64,000 nt of DNA from Luscinia megarhynchos (GCA_034336665.1 CM067564.1:47787451-47851450); one strand, 5' to 3'. Counted from the first letter of the stretch, positions 48,331 through 63,100 are shown. Program-made: numbers and translations. The notes: generated by a model not told the origin, from the letters alone.

Positions 48331-51300
48331 TGTATACCCATATATAAAAAGTACTCTTAATATAGTGGTATACAGAGATATACAGCAATAATAGTACTGT
48401 TTTTTTACCAAGTAGCATATGGTTTGGTTTCATTAATGACTGAATAGACAATGACTTGTGCCATTTGGAAAAAACTGTTTAAGAGTGTTATAAATATTGT
48501 TAATTTATTCTGTAGTGTGAATTTCTCTTCATATTTGGGTTATATTTAGGGGACAACAGAAACTGTGTGCTGCCCCTGTGCTCAATTAGCTAATGTGGAT
48601 GAACCCAGACAAATAAGAAGTTAAAAGCACAATGGTCCATCTCTCTCCTCCATCTCCACTTTTCCTCTGCTACACCAAGTCTGTTTTCCACCTCTTATCT
48701 CAAATCTGCAGTTTTATCTTTGGAGGATGTCTGTAAACGTGTACTTAGAGGTCTCGTCGTGTGTTGGCTTTGTTGTCACAGTAGATCTTCCTGAAGTCAG
48801 AGGGTAGCACACAACTGGTCCTCTCCTATTTTCTCTTAAATAATTTGTGGCATCTCAACGTTGCTGTAAAATTCTGCCTTTGATTTCCACAGCTTGGAGG
48901 TTTTCCTGTGTGAGTCGAGAGAAGCCCCTACTACCCAGCAGCAGGCTGGAATTGCAGCATTTTACCCTGCTTACACTCAGCTTTCAAACATCATCACAAA
49001 GTTATCAGGCTGTGAAGGAACAGGTTGCAACTCCACAACAGAAGAGGAAGGGGCTGAACACATCCCACAAGACAGTTCCCATTTTCTGCCAGCTCAGTTG
49101 TTTGCAGGGATAAGCTGTGAATTTATTTAATGAAACGATTCAGGTTAAAAATAGTTCTCTAAAAAGGAGGTGGGGGAAGGGGAGAAGTACAGAATACAAG
49201 AAGTTTTATTTCTTTTCATTCCATAGATGCTATAAATCAGTGGAGAAGTCAGTTGCAGTTTTTTTTCCCCTTCTGTGTTGCATCGTTAAAAAATCATCAG
49301 CCACTACACTGAAATGGTTTGCAAGAGCGACTTTGGCAGGAACAGTTTCTGCTTGAGAACAATAAAAAATTAGTAGATGCCAGGTTGAGTTCATGTGTCA
49401 GTGGTTACTGAATTCAACTTAAGAGCTGTAAATAGAACCAATCATCATTTCTTAATGAGATATATGAGAACAAAGAATCACAATGCTTGAATAATCTGTT
49501 GCATCTCTATCAGTGCTGCTTAAGCAATTATTCAGTTTGTTCAGTGGTTTGACAGGCAACATGACAAAAATCAATTTATGAAACAGATTAAATGTAAATA
49601 TGTAGCACTATTTTTTTTTTGTCCCCCCCAGGAATGCCATTCTAAATCCTTGTGGTTTTTATCCTTACAAATCCTACCCAGTCCTGTTTTCAGTGGTACT
49701 GCTTAGATGAAGTGCTGCATGGCCCATAGTGACATTTTTCACCAGATCATTTGTTTTTAATCCATCTCTGGTCTAACGAGACTGTCATCTGGGCCTCAGT
49801 AAAAATGAATGATGCATTGCTCTGATGTACAGTGTAAGCATGTTTTCCACTGCTAAGGCTGTATTTTTCCAGGGTCCTTAAAGAAACCCATCCCTCAGCC
49901 CTTATTAACACTTAATGTAAATATTTCTGGATATTTTATTCATTTGGCAGCTAATATAGGAGAAACTTGCTATGAGTTCCCTAGGAGCTAAATAAAAACC
50001 ATTTTATATGGAGTTGATGCCATCACCTCTTTTAATACCAGAGCTTTCATCGTGTTGCAGCAGACTGGGAATGGGACAGTCCCATCCCTGTTTGTAGTGG
50101 TGGAAATCTAATAAATCATCAGACTGATAAAAAAAATCAACAAACACTGATAACAGCTGTCACAGTGGACACTAAGTGCCATCTTCAGCAGCAGATGTTC
50201 ACTGTCTTACCCTTTTCTTCTGTAAATGAGTCCTCAACACTTTGAATAAAGCTGTGGCACAGAAGAGACAATTTTTGCCCCCTGTGAAATGTTTTCACCT
50301 ATTGTCTTCTTCATGAGGAACTCAGAGATTTTTGTACCCTGCACAAATAACTCCTGAATTCCCTCAGTCCATTTGTGTTTTATATAATCTACAAGATGCA
50401 TTGACATACCTGGCTGTGCATCTCATCATGCCTCTTGTATTGTCACCGCGTCCTCAACTGAGATGTCATAACAACTTTTAGGGAACTGTGAGTGCTTTTC
50501 TTTTTATTTCAGTCAAGGTGACAGGGTTCCAAGAAGCCTTTTAAATACACCAGAGGACTGTGTTATGGAAGAGAATAGCATTTCTTAACTTATTGTTACC
50601 ATGTGACTCCTGTTACTGTAAATTTTGAGCAAATCACATCCTCACAAAATCTATAATACTGAAAATTCATAGCTTGTACTTTAGCTACATTAATGCATGG
50701 CATATGGACTTCCAGTATCTGGTTATTCAGTTTATGCTCAACATCTTGTATTTTGTGGTGACTGTTGAAGAATCTGAATATGTCTGGTATTTCCTTATCT
50801 ATTATTGGTGTTGCTGTAGTGTTTAGATTGTGGTTTGTTGGCTAACTGTCAAATACTCATGGCTTCATTAAGAAACAGATGTACAGGTCTGCACTTTGTT
50901 TTTGTAGCTGCACTTTTGACATATTGTAAATGTCCTTAATTGATTTTGTTCAGGATAATACCATCTGCTGGCATCTGTTTCTGCTGTGGCTCTTGCTGAA
51001 TGCTTGTGTGCATCATGGTCTGTAAGGACAAATTATAGAGTGTCAGCAAGGTATTATGTCTATTTTTTTTTCTGAAATCAATGAGAGCAGAGTTTGAACA
51101 CTGAACAACCTAATACCTACATATTTTACCATCTAGATTAATACAGTTCATTACAAAAAGCATGTTTCAGGCAAAAATTGTGCCCTCTGTCCATGCTTGT
51201 CTCTCTTAATGTATTGTTGGTATGTCTGTAAATATATCAAAAGTTGCAGATGGGGAGAAAAAGAGTCTTTGGCTTTATATTTCTGTCCCTATTGGTCAAG

Positions 51301-54300
51301 GAGGGGTGTGGAATACACTTCTAAATCTTCCTGAAGCCTTTACACAAAACTGTCTAACAAATAAATGTTAACATGTCACTTACTGTACCTGTAAGGCTGA
51401 TGGCCTTCTTGTAAGCCTTTAACATAGCTAGATATGTCTGATGTGAAGATTTTGGTGGCAGAAGCTGGATAAGCTCTAGATGAGAGTTCTGATGAGGGTG
51501 CAGGTAGGAAAATATGTGCTGTCTCCTGAGAGTCCAGAACAAAATTCTTATTTTTAGTAGCCTGCTGTCCTGTTGGATTTAGCTCTCCTTATTCCACTCT
51601 GTCCTTCCTAGTAGGTAGAATGAGTATTTATGGTGGATTTTATTGCAGTTGCCCTGTCTGTGTCTAAACTGTGAAATGCAATAGAAATTCCATTTCCTGG
51701 CACTCCCTGTCTCTGCTCACAACAAGTGCAGGCAAGCATCAAAAATTATATAGGTCAGGATTTATCTGTAGTGGCCTAACTTTGATCCCAATAAAAGCAG
51801 TTAGCCTTTGATGTCAATGAGACAGCATTCATCCAGTTTTGAGATGCTTATGCCTTTACCTCTCCACACCTCACACATGCAGTGGTGACAGGGAGAAGCA
51901 GGGTCATACAGAGAAATGAGAGTCCTCCAAACACCACTGAAGACAGACAGGAGTGTGCTCAGTGTTTCAGCAGAAGTGGGTCACCACTCTGAAATACCTG
52001 TGTCCCAGCAGGGCTGGATTGTCCTTGAGCTGGAGTAGCCTCTGCTTCACATGGGCAGGATTGGGGTGAAAGCTTAACTACAGAGAGCCTTCAGGCTGTG
52101 CATGTGTATTAGAGCTCACATGGAAGTAATGGCAAAAGTACAGGCTCTCCTTTGAGTTTGCCAGTCACTTTCTTTGACCCAGTGTCCCTGCTGTTCTGGT
52201 CTTCCACTGCTGGCACCTGCAGGACTGCTGCTCCCGTGCTGGTACCCACTCAGGAGCCAGACCTTGGAAAGTCATGAGCTTTAGGGATGGACTAATGGTG
52301 GAGGCATGTATTGGGTTGAAGAGCACTAAATAACAATTTGGGAGACTTGAGTTTTGTTTCCGAGTGTGGCACTGGCCTTTTTTGTGACCTTGCAGAAGTT
52401 GCAGCACCTTACACTGTCCTGGTTTCCCATCTCCAAACAGTTCCTGACCTACTTTGTAACTCACTTTGAGATCTAACTCATTAAAGCTTGCTATGTGAGA
52501 TGTTCAGAATGTACTGTGCAAGGTGTTGTTTTTGTCATGGTAATGTGGTAAGAATCTCCCCTCTTGTTTTAAATATGTTGGGAACTCAGCTGCAATGCTT
52601 GTGTTTGGCAGATGATGCTTTGTGGAGAATACAAACCCAGAATCTGATCCCTTTGCTAAAAATACCACTCTAAAAAGAGGTGGACAGCTCCACCTCAAAA
52701 ACACTAGAAATGGGATGAGAGAGTAAATCCAACTGAAATGCATTTTGTTTTCTGAAACTGTTGCTATCTTTCAGTATGCTGGGAACCCCAGCAAGGCAGA
52801 AAGACCTTCCAGAAATGTCTCTGAGCACTCTGCACCAGCCAGATGGGTTTTGTAGTACAGATTCATCAGTGGATGGACATTAGGGAGGTACTTGTAAGAA
52901 ACTGCAAAGCTGTGAGGCAGTTTCCTCCTCCTATGCAGTCTATGTTATAACTGGGAGTCAGAAAATAGAGACCCTTTTAACATCTCTCTGCCAGCAGAGT
53001 GGGATTTGCAGAGCAGGATAAGGATTTGTGCTGCCCTGGAGAGCCCTTCAATGGTAAGACAATGTGGTCTTGCCTTGAAGACACATCTGTAGCATTAGCC
53101 ATGTGCTATCTGCTAATTATATTTTTTAATGTCTCAGAGTGTTTGTGCCTCTTGAAAATCAGCTCAGCAACTAAAGCCAGCACAGTGAGTGGCTACTGAA
53201 GTGATAGAGCTTTTTGAAACACCTTCAAAAAAATCAGTGAAAGCAATCGTAGGAATGTCTTCATTCCCATGTCTTCTTGGGGGAAAAATTATACCTGTGA
53301 GATGCAAGAGGAATAGAGTTGTGTTTCCAGTCACTGCAGAAGTACAAAAAGCCTTTTGTAGGCACAGTGCATTCAGGTTTTTTCTCTGATTCTGGAAAAA
53401 AGTGAAGTTCATGCATAAATTGGCAAGTAGGCTTTCATTTAAGCTCTGTGATTTAGATCTGCCGGTGAAGGCTGCTGCTGTAGAGCATTTGGAATTCATC
53501 AGAAAAATCTCCAAGTCTAAACAGTTTTATTATGCAAAGTTATATAGTTGGAAGGTAAAACACTCTGTCTTTTTCCACTTTGATGAACTGGGCTAGGTGA
53601 TGGATGTCCCATCAAATGTCTCATAAACTTGCAGGGAAGGTGAATAGCTGTAGGTCTCACTGTTCAGCCTGTGGCTGCTCTGAGCCCTAAGGGAAAAGGA
53701 TGCTTAGCTGGGCTGTGGGTAAGAGAGCAGCTGTACTCAAGAAACCATGTGGATTCTCAAAAAATGTGTTAGAAAGCCATTGGCACCTTCATGAATTAGG
53801 ATCCCAATATCTGGATATTTCCATTCAGATTTTATTAGCACAGCTTTGTACTTCTTGCAAGACTTCTACTAGCAAAGCTTGCAGTGACTGCACTTCACAT
53901 GAGTAGAGATTTTCCTGAAGTGAAATTTCCTTAGTGACTTAGAGAAATTCACAGTTCACTATAGCATTTATTAAAGCTTCACCCTGTTCAGTATGTGATT
54001 ACTTTGCTCATTCATAGTGTCAAGTGTTCACTCCAAAGTCTTATTAGAGGTGTGAAGTCAAAGGGATTTCAGAGGAGCCAAAATATTAATATCCTTTTTA
54101 CTGAGTATGGACTGATGAATGGTGACTGAGAATGGCTCTCCTGAGTGGCTGTCCTCTGTATTTCTGTACATTCTACATAATGCAAAGGACCAGGTTTGAT
54201 AATCCCACCCAGAGCTCATTGCAGCAGCCAAAAAATCCCTTGGTTTTGGGAGGGAGACCTCTCTGTGCACTGCAGCTGGTGGGGAGGGAGCTGTGGGTCA

Positions 54301-56249
54301 GGCTCAGCCCTGCTGGACACCAATACCAAGGTGAGGTCCTGGCCTTGGTGTCCTGCACCCACCCAGCACCAGCCAGAGCCTTGCTAAGCCACTTTGTAAA
54401 ACAGCCTTGCAGGAGAATCTTGGCAGAGGGAAAAAGCTATTTAGCTCAGCACACTGTTGGTGCACCATAAATATTTTTCTCTGTTCCATAAAAACTGCAA
54501 TAAGGGAACACCAGCCTTCATGAAATGCCCTTTAAAATGCAGTAAGAAAACTCAATATATTAAGAGATTCCTATTTATTCAAGCAAACCTTTAAAATAAG
54601 CTCTGAGTACTCAGAAAAGTAACTTCCTCACTCATAGGCAAAGGAATTGCGTTGTTTTTTATTACAGATAGCTTTAGTTTTTCTGTGAAGAGGACTGTAG
54701 CTTAAAGAATAACCCAAGACAATAATTTGGGCCTTGAACAAAACCAATTTCTTGCATGTAATTTGGGTTTGTTCTCCTCTGAGGCTGTGCTTTATGTGGA
54801 CAGTATAAAACTTGGCTGTCTTTCAAAGTCTTGAGGGAATAAAAGAAAGGAGTCGTTATCCCTTGACCTTGTGCATTGCAGAATCTGCAGAGATTGTGAG
54901 AAGTTTCCCAGGAATTACTGGTTCCATCAGAGGCAATGAAGAGGCTGGATGGGATTCACTGACCCTACAGGGGTTGGATGAATTTGCCTAAATTTAGGAA
55001 TTCACTGTAATTTGTTGTGGCAGTTTAGCTTATGCAGAATGGGGTCCCAGGGATGGGTTGGGTAGAGCAGCTTCCTCTTTCTTGGTTGGGTCCAGTTCCT
55101 TTACTACATGATCTTCCATTAAATAATGTTGTCAAAAGTCAAAATTATTTTGCTTGGGTTTAATTTTATTGTCTCCACTTGTGGCTTCATTTGCCTGATT
55201 TTAAATTATCTTTGGAAACTTAAAACAACCTTTGTCAGCCTTCTGAGGTGGCAGGGGCACTGTTTTCTTTCCCTGGTTTTGGCACAAATAAGGCATTCTT
55301 TTAATATTGGTAGTTTTAAAAGGAGCTCTTACAAAAAGATGGTAAAACACATCCCCACTTGTACCATGGGCTCAGTTGTGAGAATTTCATACTGGGTTTG
55401 TAACCAGGGACACCTGTGATCCACTGGTTCTGCTAAAGCAGCAACCAGAGTAATTAAACATTAACTACCTTTGCTTGAAAAGAGCTGTCATCATTACTCT
55501 TTGCACTTGTGAGATTTTTTTTTTTTTGGTATGGATGCTGATAATAAGCTTTTAAAGCACTTGCCCACTCTTTATCTCAGCTGGTATTTACCCTGAAAGG
55601 TGACTTGAATCCTGCAACTTCACAACAGTGTGGCCACTCTGCTTGGAATTACTTGTGGGTCCTTACAAAACACCCAGGCATTTTTAATGCTTCTGTGTAA
55701 GTGGGTGGTGGAAGAGCCTGTTTTCTGCCTTCAGATGGCAAAATCAGCAAGATCAGAGACTCAGCTGGCCCTGCACGACTTTGGATGGGTGGTTCTTCAG
55801 GGAAATGTGGGCTGTTGGCAGCAGAGTGGGTGGGTGGGAAATGGAAACTCCAGCTCCATAGCTGGGCATGCCTCAGCCCCGTTTTTTCTGAGCCCTCCTC
55901 CAGCTGGCAAAACTTTCCTGCCTGTGCACTGAGAGAAGCAATGATCTAGCACAGGAGCAATGGCTGGTTTGGGTCACCTTGTTGGCTTTGAAGCTGTGTT
56001 ACTGTTCTTTTCTGCATAAAGTGTTGTGCTCTGTGGAGTTGGGGGCCAGAGAGTGAGAACACAAGAATTGGAAAACCAAACCTCAGATTCCCCAATTCTA
56101 GCCAAATAAAATTGGAGAGGGGTAGGAGAGTGGGGCAAGTATGAGTCATAGCTGGATGGGCTGAGTTTTAAACACTTTGTAGGTGGTTTTAAAGGAAAAT
56201 CACTGCATAAAATGGCTTTTGTGACCTGAAAAAGGGTGAACACAAAATA

Positions 56250-56328
56250 ATTTAAAAAAAAATTTAAAGGGGGGAAAAAGGAAAAAGAGGAAGAAGAGAA
56301 AAAAATAATAAAAAAAAATAATAGAAAG
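56250..56328. repeat. Purine-rich low-complexity tract
   Basis: About 80 bases made almost only of A and G (aaaggggggaaaaagg, aagaagagaaaaaaataat), in CAMK1D intron 1. The antisense Phe-rich open frame at 55974-56465 comes from it. Confidence 0.85.
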
Positions 56329-58648
56329 TAGCTTGACCATTCTTGGACTACAGAAAAGTGAGAAGCACTGATCAGCATCCTCATTTCCAGGGCTGTGCAA
56401 GCTCTGAGTGTGTCATTAGATGGTTTCCAGTTCAGGGCTGGCCCGTGTCCAGCTGGCATGGGCACAGCAGGGAGATCTCCCGTCTGTGAAACGCCATGAA
56501 GATGCTCTGTGCCCCAGCTGAGTGGAAACTCATCACTTCACTGCTCAGCCTGCTCTTTGAACAAGAAAAAACAACAGTTCTGAAAGAGCAGAGGAGAAGT
56601 TTTGCCATTGCACAGCATCTGAGCCCTGTAGCAGGGGCTGTGGCTGTGGATCCAAGGCTCCTTCTCTCCACAGCCCAAAGCTGCCACCCCCAGCGGGAGA
56701 CTCAAATCCTGCAGTGTGCACCCGGGGAGCAGGGACAGCTCAGGTGTGTCTGTCTTTATGCAGTAGCAGCTGAAACAAAGAAATGAAGGTGTTTTCCAGA
56801 TTCTACAGTAACTGCTGAGCACTTTCCATACCTTCTGTTCTCCCATCTGAGTAGGAAAATTTGCTTTGACTCTGGAGAACATCCACCACCCGAGTGTCAG
56901 TGGATATCCTGGGGAAATTGCAATAGCAAAATTTAAAGAAGACACAGTTGGTGGAGTGAATCTGCTGAAGCTTCTCTAATGTTCAATGAGACAGACTCGA
57001 AGACACAAACTGTTCTTGCAGAGATGATGGGATTGGAGGCTGCAGGATGCAGCCTGTTCCTGAGTCTCCTGAAGTCAGTGGGTGACGTGGAGGAGGGTGG
57101 GATCAAGGGGTGTCTCCTGTGTGTCAGTCTTTACAAAAACAATAACTGAGCAATTTCCACAATCACTCAGTGCTTGTCTCTTGCCATACTTTGCATTTCT
57201 CCCCCTCTCAGCTGTGCTGAGCTGCCGTGGGTCAGGGCCAGCACTCAGCTTTGCTGTGTGGATCCCCTCGAGCAGGAGGCAGCCCCTGGAAGGGCCATGG
57301 GCTTGTTCAGCTCTGGGCAGCCACAAGTGTGCTGCCTTTCCAAGGTTTTGATTTCCAGCCTGGCTGGCAGCAGTGGGGATTGAATTACCTGAATTATCTT
57401 CTCGGAGTGAAGGCTTTGTGCACTGGCCATGGCACGGGGATGCCTGACCCCAGGACAACTCTGCTCTGGTGCCTGTGCTGAGAAGTCAGATCTGGTTCAT
57501 CTGGATCTGGCTCTAGGCTCAGTTTAATTAATCTTGTCTTTAAAGCAGATTAAATTGATTGCTTTGGGAAAAAAAATGGTAAATTGTCTTTGCTTTTTTT
57601 TTTTTTTCTGGTTGTTTCAGTAGCTGGCTGGAAAGAAGAGAAATTAGGGTGGATTCACATGGTTTTCACTATAAAATCTTTATTCAAAAAAATCCAGTTT
57701 ACTGGGTATGAATTAAGAAGCTGTGACATAGACTATCTCCATATTTTTAGTGATCCTAGAATGATATGTTCTACAAGAGGGGAAACAATGATAGAACTTC
57801 ACTTTACAATCTAGTAAATGAAGAGAGATGACTACAGCTCAGAACCCCTCTGTCCTTTCCCTGGAACATACCAAATATACCAAGTTAAAGCACTGCTGTT
57901 TCAACTTGGGATGTGTGTGCACATGCTCTCTTCTGTGTCAAGAATATCCACTGCACCTGGGATATGATGGATTTACTACACGTGTCTGAAGCTGGGGTTT
58001 CATGTGCTGAATGAAATTGTACAATGTTGTTTGTTGTTTGTTGTTTTTTTTAATGGATGAATGTGAGCTGCATGGAGTTCATCCTGACCAGGACTTCTGA
58101 GGATTTGCATGTCCCAAAATTATTGCACAAATTGCCAGCTCTCTCTTCTTGCACTGAGACAAAATTTCCAGATAGAAAGGAAGATCTCTGCAAGGAACCT
58201 CAGGAGGGAAATAACCTAAAACAAGCTGTGGTCAATGAATTTGGTCACAGTTTCCCTTGACCATGTAATTGAAGGAGTCGTAGCTTGACCTTTGGCCATG
58301 TCTTCAGCTAATGCCCTGCCCTGCTCTTTCAGCCTGGGTGTTCAAATTCCTGCTTTTTCAGGTCATACCCTCTCCCTTACAGTTTTTAGGTGGGCTTGAG
58401 TCTGAAGGACATGTCCATCCAAGTCCTGGCTGGGAGGTGTGCTCTGCCTCTGTCCCCTCACACCGTGGGGTGACTGCAGAAGTTACTGCAGCAGCAGGAA
58501 CACAGATGTGTCACAGGGATGATCTCCTGTCCTGAGGAGCTGGCAAACACCAGCTTTTCCTGCATGGCTGTCCATCTCCTGCTGTGTGTGTGAACACAGT
58601 GCAGTGGGTCTCTGTCCTCTGTGGTTCGTGCTGCCATCAGCTAATGCA

Positions 58649-58762
58649 GAATCACAGAATGGTTTGGGTTGGAAAGGACCTTAAAGATCATCCAGCCTAA
58701 CACCCTGCTGTGGGCAGGGACACTTTCCACTAGCCCAGGCTGCTCCAAGTCCAATCCAACCT
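58649..58762 (-). mobile_element. CR1 LINE 3' terminal fragment
   Basis: 'gaatcacagaatggtttggg', 'ttggaaaggaccttaaagat', 'catccagcctaacaccctgc', 'tgggcagggacactttccac' and 'tagcccaggctgctccaag' are the reverse complement of the CR1 3' end. The match is close, so this is one of the less diverged CR1 tails in the window. It is only about 110 bases long, inside CAMK1D intron 1. Confidence 0.93.
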
Positions 58763-60138
58763 ACAAAGAAGCATGAAGAACTTTGAGAGCTTTTACTCCC
58801 CATTCAGTGATGTTCCCTTCACTCAGTACACCCAGGCTTTGCACAGCCATCTCCCAAACTTGCACAGTGTGAGGGTTAATCCTGCCCTGCCAGAGATCAG
58901 CAGCACTTGGGACCTCCCAGGGCTACCCCAAAACCTCCCTGGGAAAGAGATCATGCCCAAGGGTCAGCCTGAGGCTTGTGAGAGCTAAAGATAAAACCAC
59001 AAAAGTTCACAGTCACATGGACTTCTCTCATGACTAAGGGCTGCCTGCTGCCCATAGTTTCCTACCAGGATAACTGGAGGGTGGGCTAATTCAGGGCAGA
59101 GATGGAGGAGGAGACGAGAGGGAATGTAGGAACCAGAGCTGGGACCATGACATCATTGTGTTTTCTTTCCTGGTGTTGCTTGAAGCGTGTGGCTATGTTT
59201 ATCTGAAAACCTCATCCTTGCCTATGTAATTTGAACTCACTTTTAGGGATTTAGTGTGTTTTGGAAACCACATATTAAGAATACAATTTGCCTATGTAAT
59301 CCTTTCCTATTTTTGTGGCACACAGACAAAAAATGCCAGCACAGGAGTTTTATGTTGAGGGAATAATTCAAATTAATATAAGTGTCTGTAATCCTGGTGA
59401 AAGTCCTTTTTGCCAACAGTGCAGAAATAGCAGCTAAGAGGGTTTGCCCTTACACTTTTGGAGTTCCAGGCTTTCATAGGCTCCCAAGGAATTTTAATCT
59501 CCCATTTGACTTGGAAGGGATTTTATGAGCATGAAAGTCTCTGCTCAGTTTTCGGGGCACACGTTGAGGTCTCAGCTGTTCCCTGTGCTGAAGTGTGGTT
59601 GCTTTTCTGATTGGTTGAAATGACCAAGGAGATAGCAATGAGGTTGCTGGATTTAGAGTTGGCTGGGAAACACTGAGGAGCACGGGGAGCTGTGCACCAC
59701 CAAACCTGCTGCTGCATGAGGGACAATTCTACTCTGGTTGCTCAGGCATAACTGGCTCATTTCTGAAACACAGGCATCTGATCTCACTGTGACTTATTGG
59801 CTGCAATGGAGTTTATTATTTTAATTTTTACAGTGCTGTAAGGGAGAGCAAAGCTTGGCTGGAAGCCACCATAGTGCTGTGTTGGCAGATGGAGTGAGCG
59901 AGATGTGCAGAACCAAACCCATTGCAGGGAAGGTTCAAGTTCTGCAATCCCCAAACTTTTGTTTGTGAGTCAGGGTTTCTTGTTTTCCAGGGTAGAAGAG
60001 AGCCACCCCTCCCCAGCTCGCAGGGCCAGCGTGCAGGGCCACAGGGAGAAATGAAGAGTCTGGGGGCTGGTTCCCAATTCCCATTCCTGTTTTCCTACCA
60101 GCCCTTCCTCCATGCTCTCATGTTGATAAGATACCCTG

Positions 60139-60175
60139 CGTTGTCAAGCGCTTCTTGACGAGACCCACGCTCGTC
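60139..60175. other. CpG cluster with two overlapping hairpins
   Basis: Five CpGs fall within 35 bases in otherwise CpG-poor intron. GTCAAG (60143-60148) pairs with CTTGAC (60154-60159), and GACGAG (60157-60162) pairs with CTCGTC (60170-60175). Both stems are perfect 6-mers and they overlap by three bases, so they are mutually exclusive. No family recognised. Confidence 0.6.
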
Positions 60176-63100
60176 CTATCCAGGGTGATAAAGGCCAGAC
60201 AGGAGTGGGCAAAGCTGTCACTGCTGTGCAGAAGGCCAGCATGTGGCCCCTGGCTCGTGGTGACACGTTCAGACTGCAGCAGTCTGGGCTTTCAGAGGAG
60301 CAGTAGCAGTGATTTGTGGCAAGAAGATCTTTCTCCTTGGTACCTTCTTCCTGAATTTCCTCCTTCAAGCACTGATAAAGAGGTTTAAAGAGGTGATAAA
60401 GTATGAAGTTTTGCTTGTAGCTGTAGTGGGAAGAAAGTTTTATGTGGTTGCATGAACAAGTGAGATGGGGGGAAGGTGAGGATCTGACCATGCATGTAAT
60501 TTCCTAATGATTTTTGTTGCTATTGATATATTAATTCCATTGCCACTGCACTGTCTCTCCTTTTCCCCTGTTGCTGGCAGTGTCCTTCAGCAGTTGTGCA
60601 GGGTATGATCCCTCCCCATCACACCTTATTGCTGGCCTTTTTTGATTCCTTACGCTTCAAAGCCTGGCATAAGCCCTGAATGTGACCTTTAAAATGCATT
60701 CAAAAGATGTTTAATCATTATCTCTAACTCTGCTTAGTCTTGTTATCTCTATAAATGCCCAGTAATATCATAAAGCACTATCATTTTCTACATATATTTA
60801 ATTATCTCTTGCTTTATACTTGGTCTGATGAATTTTAATCCAGCAGATGCTGTTAGCTGATCACTGTGTTGGGCTTGGATGTGATCTCCCTGTCTTACTG
60901 CACATACAGTGTGTTTGTACTCATTGAACTCATTGTAATCCACACATCATGTACAACACAGATGTGTTTTTTGGGTGCATGGCATGTGGAGAACAAGGGG
61001 AGGCACCTGTAGGAGTGGGACTTAGCTGTTCTCTGGGCTGTGTTTAACTGGTAGCCTTGCACTTGGAAAAGATTTCCTTTATTTGGCAGTCTTTGCTCAT
61101 TCGTACCGTTCCAATTTGTTTTCAACACGGCCAGAATGTAATTGAATGGCTTCTTTTATTTCAGTGTAAAAAAATGTCTGGTTTACATGCCTCTTGAGGA
61201 TTAGGCAGTGAATTAAAAGCAAGTGGTTTTAGAGAATCACAAATAATGCTTTAACCTCCCTCCCCACTGAAACCAATGAATGATTCTCTAAATAAACAGA
61301 TTTTCCTTTGTATATGTTGGGCTGGATAAGACAAGAGCCTTTCCCCCAGCTGGCCCCCTCCAGCCCGTGGCTGAGCCCCAGTGGCATGTGAAAGTTACGG
61401 TGTGTTTACCAGAGCTCATCCTCTAGTAACAGGGAGCTGCTGACTTGCTTCACACATGGGTCACCCAGTCATTGGGGGTGGTTTTATTTTAAGTTTCATA
61501 AAGAGTTTAGAGCAGGAGTGTGCCTCCCTGGCTCTCTGACTATTTTTAGTTAATCTCTGCGACTTCCCTGCAGCTCTGCTCCCCCTAATGCAGCTTATAC
61601 TAATAGGCAGAGGCAGTCACTGGGGACAGCAATGACTTGTCTGTTGAGGTCTGTCACTTGCTGGTGACTTACGTAGTAAGGTTGTTGTTTTCCTGCCTGG
61701 AGCACTCCAGGATTCTGTATCTGAGCCTCTCTCCTTGTCTCATGGGATTGCAATGGACATTTTAGTTGCAGGTGCTCTTCAGGAAACACAAAGATTTCTT
61801 CATAGTTTGGTAGGGTGTTTTTTTACCCTCTCACACATGCTTTGTAGAGCTACTTGTTGGAGCCAAACTAGAAGAACTTGCTCTTGTGATATCCAAGGGC
61901 TCTGTTAGGAGAGAACCAAGCAAGCCTTGTATCACGAGGGTTTAAGTCCAAAGGGATTATATGGTGGGTGACAAAAATATTGTGAGGAGGAGAGGTGCTG
62001 ACAGTTTGGATGATACGAGTCTTGTAGCTCCTGTGTTACTGCAGTTCTCTTAAAGGGTCTGTCAACAATGCTCAGACTTTTGGATGATTTCCCTTCAGTC
62101 AGCTTTTCCTTTTACATTAACCGCCACCATGTGCCTTTTGGGAGAGCATCTTGGGAAAAATTGGGATGCTCTAACTCATTCACCCTAAAGCCTACTGGAT
62201 TTTCTGAATGGCTAATGCTGATTTTGGTTTTGTTAGGGTTTTTTGTCTGTTTATTTGTTTATTTTTTTCTAATGAAGAAGTCAGGGATGCATGGCAGAGA
62301 GGTTTCATTCCTGTAAGGAGGAACTCAGGCCCCAGCAAGATGCTGCAGAAAATTGTCATGGGTGAGAAAACTGCTACCCACAGTCTCTGGTTTTGGTCTC
62401 TGTTGCCACAGTAACTTCCAGTCCTGCTGTGCACTTAACACTGCTTAGTTGATTGCAAAGACCAGACCTTCAAGGAGACACTTTAAGCTGTGCTTATAGG
62501 TTAAAACTGGGAGACTGTTGATGTTTCCCCTACCACCCCACTCAGCAAGCAGGTACATAACTATACTGTATTTTACAACTCCATAAACTTACAGCAAAGC
62601 CAGGGCCCTCTGGCTCTGAGACCCAGATGAAGTGGATCCACTTACAGTTCAGCTCTTCTGTGTATTCTATGTAGTCTCTTCAAGTTGTAGCTGGAACTAT
62701 CTTACTACAAGACATGTAGCTAATTTTTAATCATATCAGGCCCATTTTTATCTTTCATCCTTGAAAGATAATAGAAAAAAAACACATGGAAGCAATGCAG
62801 AATTGATAAAAATTAAGTACAGAGCTTACCAGAGTACCAGATGCCTGGTACTGCATTTGATAGGTGTAAAAGTCCAGAAAATGTAGAGTAATACACCTGC
62901 TCTAAATAATCTTTTTTCATGGATAAGTGGATTTGATAGCAGTAATGGTTTCAAATTTGCCTGACCTTTAGGGAAGTTTGCATATGAATCCAGACTGGTT
63001 TTGAATTAGGCAGTGGAGCTCTTTTGTTGTGTCTAAATGTGAATCCAGATCTAAGCCTTGGGACTTCGGTTCTGTATCTAACCACAGTGGGGGCTAAAGG

